From contig BLAL01000191.1 in NCBI GenBank assembly GCA_015698045.1, positions 616,001 to 680,000 on the forward strand: a stretch of DNA of 64,000 bases, in the 5' to 3' direction. The translations under genes were made by a program, and so were the position numbers. Below are positions 35,826 to 48,767 of this stretch, one piece after another (position 1 is the stretch's first letter; the number at the start of each line of letters is the position of its first letter). The stretch is from Rhizophagus clarus. Its lineage: Eukaryota; Glomeromycota; Glomeromycetes; Glomerales; Glomeraceae. A model generated the notes under the pieces. It was not told the DNA's origin and searched no databases. It saw only the letters and a program-made list of their open reading frames with translations.

Positions 35826-36584
35826 TTATTTGTTTTGAGTCGAATCTGAGGATTTATCCTCGGATTTATTTTCTGTAGCTTTCGCTTCTAAAGCTTTCTG
35901 TTGAAAAATGAGATTCATTATAAAAATGATATATTTATCATAAATGAAATTAAAGAAAAATTCATTTTGACTTACTTGCTGCTTTTGTCTCATAATTTCA
36001 GCATCACTAAAAGATCACATAATTTCGAAAATGGAAATGTTTAACAAATCCACATAAATTAATTTCAAAAAAAAAAGTGAACGATAAAAAACAATTAAAA
36101 AAAAAAAAAAAAGAAAATCAATACTTAATGTCAAATTCCAAAATAAATAAAATAAAATAAAATAAAACATACAAAATTAATTAATTATTAAAAATTAATT
36201 TCTTTATACTGTTCTTTTATATATATATATATATACATACATACATATATATAAATATATATTTATATGTATATATGTATATATGTATATATGTATTTCT
36301 TTTTTTTTTTTCAAATATCGTTGAAAAAAATAAAAAACTTATGTATAAAATTTCTTTTTATTAATTTATATTATTATAATTATTACATACGTTTCAGCTC
36401 TTTTTTTAAAAGTAGTTCCGTCATCTTTTTTCTTTTGTTTAGGTTGCTTTTTCAAATTCTTTTCACGAGCTTTTTCTCTTTGATTTCCACCTATAATTTA
36501 ATTTTAGCAATGATTTTATTTTATAAATAAAAAAAATAAATAAACTTGTAACATTTAAATTATCAAATACTACTTACGAGCCAT
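35826..36584 (-). CDS. SERF family (4F5) small EDRK-rich protein
   Basis: Small, highly charged, intrinsically disordered protein. SERF relatives bind RNA and promote amyloid aggregation. Exons on the minus strand: 36578-36584 (only 7 nt), 36391-36490, 35976-36006 and 35826-35897, 69 aa. The joined N-terminus MARGNQREKAREKNLKKQ is the SERF signature (M-A/T-R-G-N-Q-R-E), followed by KDDGTTFKKRAETDAEIMRQ and a Lys/Glu/Ser tail. It is hidden from a simple ORF search because no exon exceeds 100 nt. The intron at 36007-36390 is packed with TA/TATG microsatellite. Confidence 0.9.
36218..36296. repeat. (TA)n / (TATG)n microsatellite inside a SERF intron
   Basis: About 80 bp of TATATA, CATA and TATG units within the second coding intron of the SERF gene. 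It makes this intron (384 nt) much longer than its neighbours. Confidence 0.9.
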
Positions 36585-37680
36585 TTTTGAATAGTTAAGA
36601 TGTAAGCAGGTAGAAATTAGAAATGAATCGATTTAAAAAGTTTAAAAAAAATAAATAATGAAAGTAGAGAGAACAAGAAAAAAACGTGGCAAATGGAAAA
36701 AAAAGTGGAAATTTTTTAAGCAACCGCAGTAATTGCTTTTTTTGAGGCTGATTTTCCGACAATATCTTTTTAGTATTAGTTCAGTCAGATGAAAATAATT
36801 ATTGTTTTTCTCGAGAACTATGAAATTTTTTTTCTTAACCAAATACGTTTATTCCTAATTATTTGTATATATGAAACGAGCAGATCAAAATACAAAGATC
36901 TCATCCATTTTAAGTTATACCATTATTTAAGCATAAGATTTACATTAGATAATACTAAAAATAAAATAAAATGTAATTTTGTAAAATATTCGTAATTTTT
37001 ATTTGCAAAAAAAAAAAAATCATTTTCCTTAACAATTACGAAAAGGAAGAATGAAAATGAAAAAAAGGACCCGAAAATTTTTATAACTATACAACTAAAA
37101 AAAATTATTATCAAGTTCGGAAAAACAAAAATTCAGTTAATAATGAAATAAACTAATGTAAAAAGAGATAAAATAATATAAACGAAAAAAAATGTCCAAC
37201 AATTATATACTAGGGTAAAAATTTATTAACAACCAGACGAAGTTATTGACTTTATGCAAACAACTTCGAAAGAAAGGGGGGAGGGGGGGAGGGGGGGAAG
37301 GGGAAATCGGAAGAGTAATGATATACAGAATGAAAAAAAAAAGAAAAAAAAATTTCCCACTTATGATTTCGTCATATCCAATTAAGAATTATTGCAGATT
37401 TTTTTTTTTTTTCTTTTTTACTTAAAAAAATATCGACAACTAAATTTATCACATTATATAACATTAATTTAACCTATATCAAACAGGATAAATTCAAACT
37501 TAAATGGATATGATGCTTTTTTTTTATGAGCGGGATAAGAAAAAGGTAAAATTTTAGATGTTAGCAAATTATTATGAAGTCATAAATTCTACGTGAAAAA
37601 AAAAAAATATTATTCACAAAATTATTTAAAGAAAAATATGATATTTAGTCTATTTTTCAATCACGCGTGACTTTTCAACT
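36585..37680. other. Intergenic stretch between SERF and MADS genes
   Basis: About 1.1 kb, upstream of SERF and downstream of the MADS gene on the same strand. It holds the G-rich tract at 37276-37303 (annotated separately) and many A and T runs. Small open frames here are low complexity. Confidence 0.5.
37276..37303 (+). other. G-rich tract with potential intramolecular G-quadruplex
   Basis: Four G runs of 6, 7, 7 and 4 separated by single or double A. This meets the usual G4 pattern with one- to two-base loops and is exceptional in such AT-rich DNA. It is on the plus strand, so the transcribed template of flanking minus-strand genes carries the Gs. Confidence 0.75.
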
Positions 37681-39053
37681 TCATTTCTTATCAGCAGGTT
37701 GAGGCGAAAATTGTTGAACTTTTGCGGCCCCATTTCCTCCAGTATTAGCTTGATTCCAATAACCTGTAGGACTTTGCATATAAGGAGAACCTTGAGCGGC
37801 AGCATATTGATTCAAATGTTGCTGATTATATTGAGGATATTGAGCTGGTGACATGTAAGATTGGGCAAGACCTCCGGTGCCCATTGCCATACTGCTTGGG
37901 ATATTGCCATATTGATTAGTAGCATATGGATTTAATCCTAAAGCATAAGATTGAGCGGATGATATTTGTCCACTATTAGGTGCTTGATGCTGCTGTGAAT
38001 CAAGTAATTTAATTTTAATCAGAGATCTATGTAGTATAATAAAGTTAAGAAAATGGATGTTGATTTTTGCTTGCCTTTCGATCAGGATCATAAACATTAT
38101 CATTATTTCCATCTGTAGGAGTGTTATCGCTTCCATAATTTGGAGTACTTTGAGTCGCACGTGCTTGCTATATTTTTTTTTAAAAAAAAAAAAAAATTGA
38201 TGCAAGAAAATTCATATTATTAAAAAAAAAAAAAAAAAAAAACTAAAATCGAATTATGATCAAATTTATACATACCGCAGCAGCCGATTCTTGAGATGGT
38301 GCATCAGGAGCATTTAAACAAGCTTGAATTAAATTCTTTCCTTCAGGTTTTGTAACGAGAGGTTGAAGTTTCGGAGTAGTAAAGGTATAAACAAGACCAG
38401 TTTCGGATACAACGAGAAGAAGAACTTGCGTGCCTGTCAATGTACTAAGTTCATAAGCCTAGATAAGAAATTGGTGACAGTTAATAAAGATTACTTGGTA
38501 AAAAGCGTGGGATAACGAATTGATAAACCGGGCAAGGTTTGCAAAAATTTTTAGAGACAAAATAGGATTTACATATGTCCTATTACGATATTTGTCTAGC
38601 CAAGTTTCGCCAAAGTGGTAACAAACAAAAAAAAAAAATAGGGGTAAAATAACCTAAATTCTAAAAAAACCGAAATACTAAAAAACCAATCCAAATTATC
38701 CGAGGTTCTTTTTCATAGCTAGTTTCATGTATGAATAACGATTTTTTTTTTTTTTTTTTTTTTTCTTAAAAATAAAATCGAATTACCTTCTTCATTATAC
38801 CAGCCTTTCTTTTACTAAAGGTAATATGACGTCTGCTTTTATCATCAATATACTCAATTTTTATCTTGCGGCGTCCAGCTTTTTTCTCGCTCTTAATATC
38901 GTCTTCACCAGAATCGTCGTCTAAATCTTCTTCAAGATCTCGTTTACTTCCTCTTCGTGGAGTTGTCTGTTCAGGTAACGGCTCCACAGGGTGTCCTGAG
39001 GAGTTACTAAGTTTTCGTTGGTTAACTGAAACAGAGTTACTGAGATTGCTCAT
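37681..39053 (-). CDS. MADS-box transcription factor, SRF/MCM1 type
   Basis: DNA-binding regulator expected to recognise CArG/MCM1-type boxes. Exons 38787-39053, 38276-38458, 38075-38167 and 37681-37992, 284 aa. After an acidic N-terminus (DLEEDLDDDSGEDD) the MADS box spans about residues 61-118: GRRKIKIEYIDDKSRRHITF, SKRKAGIMKKAYELSTLTG, TQVLLLVVSETGLVYTF. This is the type I SRF/Mcm1 pattern with the extension KLQPLVTKPEGKNLIQACL. The C-terminus is Gln/Tyr/Asn/Pro-rich (SYMSPAQYPQYNQQHLNQY), a typical activation-type region. The third intron is modelled with a GC donor (AAAG|GCAAGC, 37993-38074). A GT donor 18 nt upstream would also be in frame and cannot be excluded. Confidence 0.92.
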
Positions 39054-40073
39054 TTCTGTGGCGTGCTTTCAAATGAGGAAGTAGAAGAATTTTTTTTATG
39101 TTTTGGGCTATCGTTTTTTGACTGGTACTTTGGTAGCGGTAACCTTTTTTCGTAGTTTGTATTGTCTATATGCGTTTTTGTGGAGCTTTTATGTAAAGAA
39201 AAAAAGGAAATTTAGCTGAGATTAGTTAAAGTGTATCTGTGGCGCTAACTTGCATGAAATGTTTATCTTTTATTATTAATCCATGATTGGCCTAATTTCT
39301 GATTGACCCTCAGGCCGGATAATTTTTTTGGTTCACAATTACCACAATAACAGAATAATATGTTAGTATTAGTCAAACATGGTCTACATAAGATAATTCT
39401 GACCAAAAAAAATCAGTTTATAGACTTTTTTGTATTATTTGTATTGCGTATTTTTACGTTTTAAATGTCGTGTCTGATTTACCATTATTAAAACTTTAAT
39501 TTCCACTGGTTAGACAGGTTAGAAACATTTCTAGTAAAAATAAATACAAATAACTGACAAGATAAATTATTATTATTGTTTTTTACATATCTATGTATAT
39601 ATAATATTACCAAAGACATGTATGATTTTCGTGTGAAAATTTCGAGAAAAGAGAGCCAATTATATGTAGACAAGAAAATTAAAAATTCATCTACACCCTA
39701 TAAAGATAATAATTAAAATTTTCCCTTTATATGATTATTGCTTAGCAGCATAGCCACAAATTTTATTCAATTACTTTAATTACTTACCAATTTAAGAGAA
39801 CAATTGCATTCCTATAATAGAAGATGTAAATCGAACATCTGGGCTTGCTAAAGTTACTAAAACAAAAACAGAAGAAACAGTCATCCTGTTTTGTCTATCA
39901 AAGTATTAGTCGTTAGATTTTAAATTATTAAAAAGATACCAAAATTAAATTTATTAAATAATTTGATTTACAAGTTTAAGATAACTGCAAAGGGAAAAAG
40001 GAGTTGAAATAATATAAAAAGTTTTTTTGTCATAAAATTCATTTTAATTTTCATTATGGATTTTCGATTTTCA
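39054..40073. other. Intergenic stretch between MADS and CapZ beta genes
   Basis: About 1 kb upstream of the MADS gene and downstream of CapZ beta. AT-rich, no recognisable gene. The open frame at 39488-39673 has no features. Confidence 0.5.
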
Positions 40074-41499
40074 TTATGATTTTCGTTCCATTAACTTTCC
40101 TAACAGTTCTTTTTGAATATCTGCTTGTCTTTGAGATTCAACAAGCGATTTGATCGATCGTAAATCATTTACAATGTCTTTCGTCTTACCAAAATAAACT
40201 TCTTGAAGTAAATTACGCATTTTAAGTTCAATATCTTCAACCATACGTCCAATATTGGCTATATGAGCCGAAGGTTCATCAATTGGATAATCGGTTTCGA
40301 ACTATTATTTATCCACCGTAAATAATTTTTAAATATAAGTAAAATCCGTCCAGTTGAAAAATACTAATAACTTTATTTTTATTTCTTATTTTTATTTTTT
40401 TTACCTGTCTCGTCATACTTCCGGATAAATTCATATTTCCAAGTTCAGGTTTGCTTGTAATGGTATATAACATAACAGTAGATGTTAATTTATAATGTGC
40501 ATTACGACCTCGTTCATTTGCTTTGAATACATGAATTGAATCCCATGCTCCCTTCATTTTTCGACTGCCATCACCGACTAAAAAAGAAAAAAAAATCAAC
40601 GGTTATTGTTAAAAAGTTTATGAATTATTATAACATATAAATTTTTACCTTTTTTAAATAAAATTGCACCAGAAAATCCGGATTGAAGTTTACTTTGAAC
40701 CAACTCTTGTTCTTGTTCATTGTCCCAAAAATATACTGAAGAAGTACCTCCCTCATAATACCTTTAAAATAATATAAAATTTAATATAAAAACAACAATA
40801 ATGATAATAATAATAATACCACGTACATCTCACGATATGTATCGAAGGCTTCATTGGCTGCCATCTCCAATTTGCGAATTTTTGGAGAAGGGAATATACC
40901 ATCATTTATGGGAGGATCATATTCGTTTGACCAAGGAGAACTAAAGATTTTTATCAAATATTGCGATTAGGCACGTTTCAACAAAATAAGACAAGATTAA
41001 ATGATTTTAAAAGACATTAATAATGAATGATAAACTTGAACTTACCGAAAAGAATCGCCATCTCTGTTAAAAGTAGACATTAAATAATCTTTATTCGCAG
41101 TTTTACATTTTGCAACCTTAAGTGGTTGGTCAATAGCGTTTAACAGATCTTCATGAAGAGCAGGTACAAGTTCTACAAGTTGTGAAACATTTTCCTCCGT
41201 ATTTTGAGGTGGGAGGCGTCTCATGAGATCTAAAGCACAATCAATTTGGTCACCCTGTTGAAATCAGTTTTCAACAATGATAAAAAAGAAAATTTGAAAA
41301 TTTACATAAAAAAGAAAATTTCAGGATTTTATAACATATTCGTTTAATTTTCTACCATTTTGTATCCTGATAAGAGTCTACGAAAGAAACTTTGCGAATT
41401 TCTAATTGGAATAAACTTGCTTTGATTATAGGAAAAATTTTTATTGGGTGGGGGTGCAAATTCATGTGATTGCCGATATTCTATCAAACGTTGCTCCAT
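40074..41499 (-). CDS. CAP2: F-actin capping protein beta subunit
   Basis: Binds actin filament barbed ends as a heterodimer with the alpha subunit. Exons 41356-41499, 41046-41254, 40827-40940, 40649-40761, 40405-40577 and 40074-40301; 326 aa from the first ATG. Signatures: [110 protein letters not shown] and [20 protein letters not shown], followed by [14 protein letters not shown]. Other beta subunits start right at M-x-D-x-x-D-C/A-A-L-D-L. Here the matching M is the last codon of exon 1 (ATG|GTAGAA). Either exon 1 is coding, adding 47 residues ([18 protein letters not shown]), or translation starts at that last ATG. Confidence 0.93.
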
Positions 41500-41902
41500 G
41501 TGTCAAAAATCGATGACAGCGGAAACCGCGGCAAATTGTTGGAATTTCTAATAATTTCTCTCGATCATATTTCTGCCTTCTTCAAATACAATACAATTAT
41601 CTTATAATGGGTCAATAAAGCAAAATTCGGGAATATAGATAAAGAACGTTTCGGGCGTTTCAAACAATTTATTCATCGAAATCTAATTGTACTTAATTGT
41701 GGCGATACAAATATTTGAACGCATGATGATCTATTGATCTAATTCGACTTTTCAAACTTTAAATTTGTCATACAAATTAAAAAAAAAAAAAATATATTTT
41801 TATTCATGTTATAAAGTAATGTTAAATTCTACCGTTTTTTTTTTTTTTTTTTTGATTAAAATAATTTAGGTTTAAATATAACATATTAATATTTATTAAA
41901 AA
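41500..41902. other. Gap between CapZ beta and NAD-IDH genes
   Basis: CapZ beta promoter and 3' end of the IDH gene, both on the minus strand. A run of about 17 T lies at 41837-41853. No gene seen. Confidence 0.45.
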
Positions 41903-43672
<1,770 letters not shown>

Positions 43673-44018
43673 GATGATAACGAACAAATTGGTCTGAGAA
43701 ATTAGAAAGATCTAATCACACATACAGAGATAAAGATAAGAGGTCTGTGTTACCATGTAACATCTAAAAGATACTGGGTGTGACACACTGACATATGGTG
43801 ACAGAAAGGTATTTAAAGTATCATCAAAGAATCAAAGAATTGTCTATAAAAAAAAAAAATTTTTTTTTTGTTTTTTTTTTTCTTTAAAAAAAAAAACATA
43901 TTATACATGTTTTAATATTTACACTTTTTTAAATTACAAAATATTATTTACTTGAAAAATAAAAATCGGTTTAAAACCAATCACAATTTATTTGAGAATT
44001 AAGGAAAAAATCTTGGAG
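43673..44018. other. Gap between NAD-IDH and MGM101 genes
   Basis: IDH promoter and 3' end of MGM101. It contains A- and T-runs at about 43850-43893 and no gene. Confidence 0.45.
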
Positions 44019-45292
44019 TCAGTGCACTCTTACAAAAGGATATTCAACTTCTTTATCTTTTCTCACCCAAATCTTTCTCCTTTTTTTGTTCACAACATGT
44101 TCAACAAATATTTCTTCACAATATCGCTTTCTAAAATCACGAATAAAAGTAGGGTCCCTATTAAAAAAAAAAAAATAAAATAAAAAAAAAAATAAATAAT
44201 AATTTAATTGCGGTTAAAAAAAAATTCAATTAAAAAGATACTTTACCAAAGTTCAGAAGCGATACCCAAATCCTTACAACATCTCATTAAAGCATTGCTT
44301 TTTGCTCCTTCAGACGCAGTGGCTAATCCGGAAGGATCAAAATACTCTTGCTCTCCACGAGAAACCGAAACAAGTCTGAAAATAAGATGAATAATTAAAA
44401 ATTATATCAATCACACCACATAAAAAATCCCTTAAACATACCGTCCATTACAAACAAGTGCATATTCACGTGAAATATTCTTTGGACTAACTGAATTTTC
44501 GCCACGAGGTGCCAAACCCCAGCCTACAAGAATACAAATTATTTTAAATATGATTATATAGCTGTAATTCAAAATCATAATACTTTTTACCTCCAGGTCC
44601 AAATGCTTTGTTCAAAATACGACGATATTTAATTTCAGGTAAATAAAGCATCCCATCTATTATAAATAAGGAAGACATCAAACTAGTTGAGCAAGACATC
44701 GAGTTAATTGAGATTTTCAAGAAATAAATTCCTTGGAATTACCGGGCTTGCACTCTATATCATCAACATTGACGGGAGCTAATAGAATATCAACAGCCTC
44801 CTGTGGAAAAGCTTTTGTGGATAAACCAAAGAACGATTTAGACCAATCTTGTTCAAATTTATTATCAGGTTGAACTTGACTTTTCGTTAGTTCATTCCGA
44901 TTATCATTATTCAAATTATTAGACATAAACTCTTGCTTAGGTGCAAAGCTATCACTTTCATTATTTGATAATAATGACGCGCTTTCGTGTTCACCTTTCA
45001 AAGGAGGATTATCTGAGAGTTTGTGAGAAGGCGAAGAGTTTGTAGAATAAAGATTTTGTTGTATAAGAATTTTCACAACACTATTATGTCGTGTCTTTAT
45101 TGCATTTGAAACAAATATACTTTTCATTAGTAAACTCTCATTTATGAAAAGAGCATAATATATATTTTTTTTATAAATACTTACCAAGTTAATATCAAAA
45201 GGTCTAATTCTAGAAAATACGCGTTTTCTTTGTTGAACAACGTTCGACAAAACAATATTTTGAAGGTGTGAACGTTTAATAAGCAAAGACAT
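44019..45292 (-). CDS. MGM101: Mitochondrial genome maintenance protein MGM101
   Basis: Rad52-like single-strand annealing protein of mitochondrial nucleoids, needed for mtDNA repair and maintenance. Exons 44743-45292, 44591-44656, 44442-44523, 44247-44375 and 44019-44157, 321 aa. The first about 190 residues are a mitochondrial presequence ([20 protein letters not shown]) and a disordered Asn/Ser/Gln region. The Mgm101 core follows: [80 protein letters not shown], and a basic tail ([14 protein letters not shown]). Within exon 1 an in-frame, stop-free 90-nt segment (45095-45184) starts GTAAGT and ends AG. It could be an optional intron and would remove 30 residues from the variable N-terminal region. 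Confidence 0.93.
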
Positions 45293-47703
45293 TTTTTCTT
45301 TTTCTTTTTTTAAAAAAAAAAAAAAAAAAAATTGTCGCTAGTTTAAAAAAAAAAAAAAAAAAAAAAAAATGATGTAAAGAGATATTACGTTCCGGCCGCA
45401 GCAAGCTTCCATTTAAGCTTTTGATTGGATGAAAAAGGAAAGAGTCCACAATTTTTTTTTTTGTCCGTTCAATTAATACCTAAAAATCGTAAAACTACGA
45501 TACTTTACAGGTTTTACTAGTATAATTGCGTGTGTACTCTCTAAATGAACGTTAAACGTTCGTTTAATGTTCGTAATCTGCCATAAAAAAAAAAAAAAAA
45601 GCAGCTAAACGAAATATTATTTAATAATACTATATGAGAATCTAATATTAATGGTAATGAATAAACTTTTATGTTAAAGCTAGAACATATAAGATCTATT
45701 CTTCTCGATAAAAAATATTTTAATTTTTTTATTTAAACATTTTTATAGGAGAATTTGATGTAGTGTATTTACCTCTTTAAGACTGCTACAACTTGAGCAC
45801 GAAAAGTGAAAATTGTTTGGGATATTCAAATCAAAATCACATCGGGATTAATAACATTTTATCCATGGGAACATGGCACCGAAGCTTTGGAAACTTTGTT
45901 TTTAGAAAATATCGAGACAATTAGTTCAAAATTTTTTAATTTATATGTTTACGTAAAGTAAATAATGATGTGAAAATATTACAAATTTCGAGAAATTTTT
46001 TATTCCTTTATATAATCGAGGTATCAGGCAGATGCAAATTATATTTGCATCAAGGAACGATAAGAAACGATAAAATACGCAATAAAAACGAATGAAAATT
46101 AAGTAATTTTGAGGAAATCGCAAAGATGATGAAGAAACTAGAAGGAAAGTATTTCATAATTGAAACTTAATTATAAACCAATAATGAAGAGACAAGTCTC
46201 AACACTAATGGGGAAATTGGGGGGGGGGAATGAATATTTATCACGTCAATCACATTATAGATTATAAATTACAAAATAACAAGCAAAGACAAATTAACTG
46301 GCAGAATATCATCCTTACATTATATTTTATCAGAAAAGATCATAAAGTATTTCGGAAAAGCCGATCAAACAACAAATGATCAAAAAGTAATAAATATTAA
46401 ATCTTTTGTTTTTTAATAATAATAATAATATTTATAATTACATTATGACAACATTTATTAAATGTAAATTAAACTTCCTTGGAGTTCTTTAACCTTCCAT
46501 CTGCCCCAAATGAGATCGGGAAAGTTTGAAACTGACTACTAAAATAAAATGACTTAGGAACAATCGGTTAGATAAAGAAATGCCGTATAAAATATTAAAA
46601 ATTTGTTGTATTCCAATTTAAGCAAGTTATTAATCTAAAAAATTTTTTGGTACATTTACATCATAATCACGTGAAACAATAACAAGCTTTAAAACAAGGC
46701 GCGTCAGTCTCTTTTTTATTACAGCAATAATAATAATAAATTATTATTATTATTTGTCTTACACCCTTACACCTTATCTCGGAATCTTTAACCATTTTTT
46801 TTTCTTGTTTTATTTCTTCTAGACTTTTTTCTTTTTGTTTTGAACTTTATTTTTATAAATTCCATGCAGCAAGTCAGGAATTCAAAGTTACACCACAAAG
46901 TAATTGATATTTTGGCGCAGAGAATTGTTTATTATTTGTTTTATTCCTTGTATGATTGTATCCATCTCTTTTACGTTTTTTAAACTAATGCATTAAATTT
47001 ATCGTCCAATAATAATAATAATAATAAAATAATAATAATAATAATAATATTTTTTTTTTTTTATATTGAACTACATTTAGTAACTACAATAAGAGATGAA
47101 AAACAAAGTATTTCCTTTCGGTTTATTAAAATATCTTACTAATCAATTTTGGAAAAATCCCTAAAGAATTAACAGATTTCTTTGAAAGTAATTCATTCAA
47201 TGAAATTGATTTTTTTCAACATTTGTTGTTACATTGCTGCAGAAAAATTTTTTCTCGTTTCCTAAAATTAAATAATTTTCTTTTATGGTTAAAAATAACT
47301 GCAATTGGATAAATTTAAATTTAACCATACTAAATTAAGGTTGATGATCGTCGATGATAGATTATATAATAATAGATTTTCAAATGAGAAGGTTCCCATA
47401 TGGATATTTAGAAGCCAATAAATGTATGATTGGAACATGCAATCTGCAATGATAACGATAAGGATCATATTATTCATATAACCAGAACCATTAAATATTG
47501 TCTTGTTTTAATATTATTCCGTATTTTCCCTTTCTTGGAATCAATATTCCGGGTTATGGGCGCACAAGAAATACAAGTTTCTTTCTTTGCGTTTTCATGC
47601 AATTCCTGTGTTTAAAAGCCTCACACAGCATCAATGATACAAATTCGGAATCAATGATTACCAATATGAATTTTATTACATTATGTAGTGATTTTCAAAT
47701 ATA

Positions 47704-47827
47704 ATTTATATATTATATTATATTATATTATATATTAATATTTTAATAATAATAATAATAATAATATAATATAATATAATATTTTTTATTTTTTATTTTT
47801 ATTTTTTTATTTTTATTTTTATTTATT

Positions 47828-47870
<43 letters not shown>

Positions 47871-47892
47871 AAATTTTTTTTTTTTTGTGGAA
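47704..47892. repeat. AT-rich simple repeats and T/A homopolymers
   Basis: Successive TATTA units, AAT units, ATAAT units, TTTTA units, then more than 30 T followed by A9, T13 and a later A-run. A very low-complexity block of about 190 bp. Confidence 0.85.
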
Positions 47893-48720
47893 AAAAAAAA
47901 ACGGTATCCATAAAAAGGATTTCCTAATATTGAAAACGACATATGATTATTCACCATGTTAATCAGATTTGAAAATTCAAAGTTTTTATTTGGGTTATAC
48001 CTAGAAATTCAGCCCCATAACATTCACATATATGGTAAAGAGGTTCTCCGAATCATTCCGCTTTCCGCTAAACTTAAAAAGAAATTTAAGATGTTGCTTG
48101 CCCTCCATCTTTAGATTTTTCCCATGTCCTGTCTTTTGGAATAATTTTATAAAACCAGTTAATAAACAAGATTATATTTATTATAATGATATCTAATCGA
48201 AGAACTGTAACTATATATCATAAATATAAATAAATATAAATATAAATATATAAATATATATAATATATATAAGCCGAATACCAAAGTAACTTCGGTAATA
48301 TATTTTTGTATAACAGGTTTACGAATTCCCCCAATGTTGAAATCATATTGAAAAGATCATGTTTTCAACAGGTTCATTCTATTTTTTATAAGGTAGCGAT
48401 AGACGATCTAAAGTTTCAAAAGCTTATTTAAGCAAATCGCTGTCGTTATTACATGTTCTTTCAACTTCCATTTGCCAAAAATATATATCGTATACAGATA
48501 TTCACAACTGATATTGATAGAACGCATAAATTTTAAACTTTAAAAATTTGATTTTACATTAACCATTTTTAATCTTAACCACAAAAATCTTTATTTGTAT
48601 TGCATTTATAATTATTATTTATATTATTGCATTTTATACATTTTATATGTTTTTTAAAAGCCCTTAAAAGCCTTTGTTTATAAATTTCTCTTCCGATAAA
48701 ATTTTTTTTTTTTTTTTCCT

Positions 48721-48767
48721 TGTGGCTCAATTTGATTGGTTTGAATTTTGTTCAAAATTAAGCCACA
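48721..48767. other. Imperfect inverted repeat (potential hairpin)
   Basis: TGTGGCT at 48721-48727 pairs with AGCCACA at 48761-48767, and the stem extends inward through AATTT/AAATT after a mismatch. The loop contains a second nested inverted pair, TTTGAA/TTCAAA. It could be the stem of a transcribed RNA or a terminal remnant of a small mobile element; no target duplication was recognised. Confidence 0.45.

Noticed and set aside
36267..37114. Several 60-87 codon ORFs around the SERF gene and downstream
   Set aside because: Phe/Ile/Tyr/Lys-rich translations of homopolymer and microsatellite DNA; they overlap true SERF exons on the other strand or have no features.
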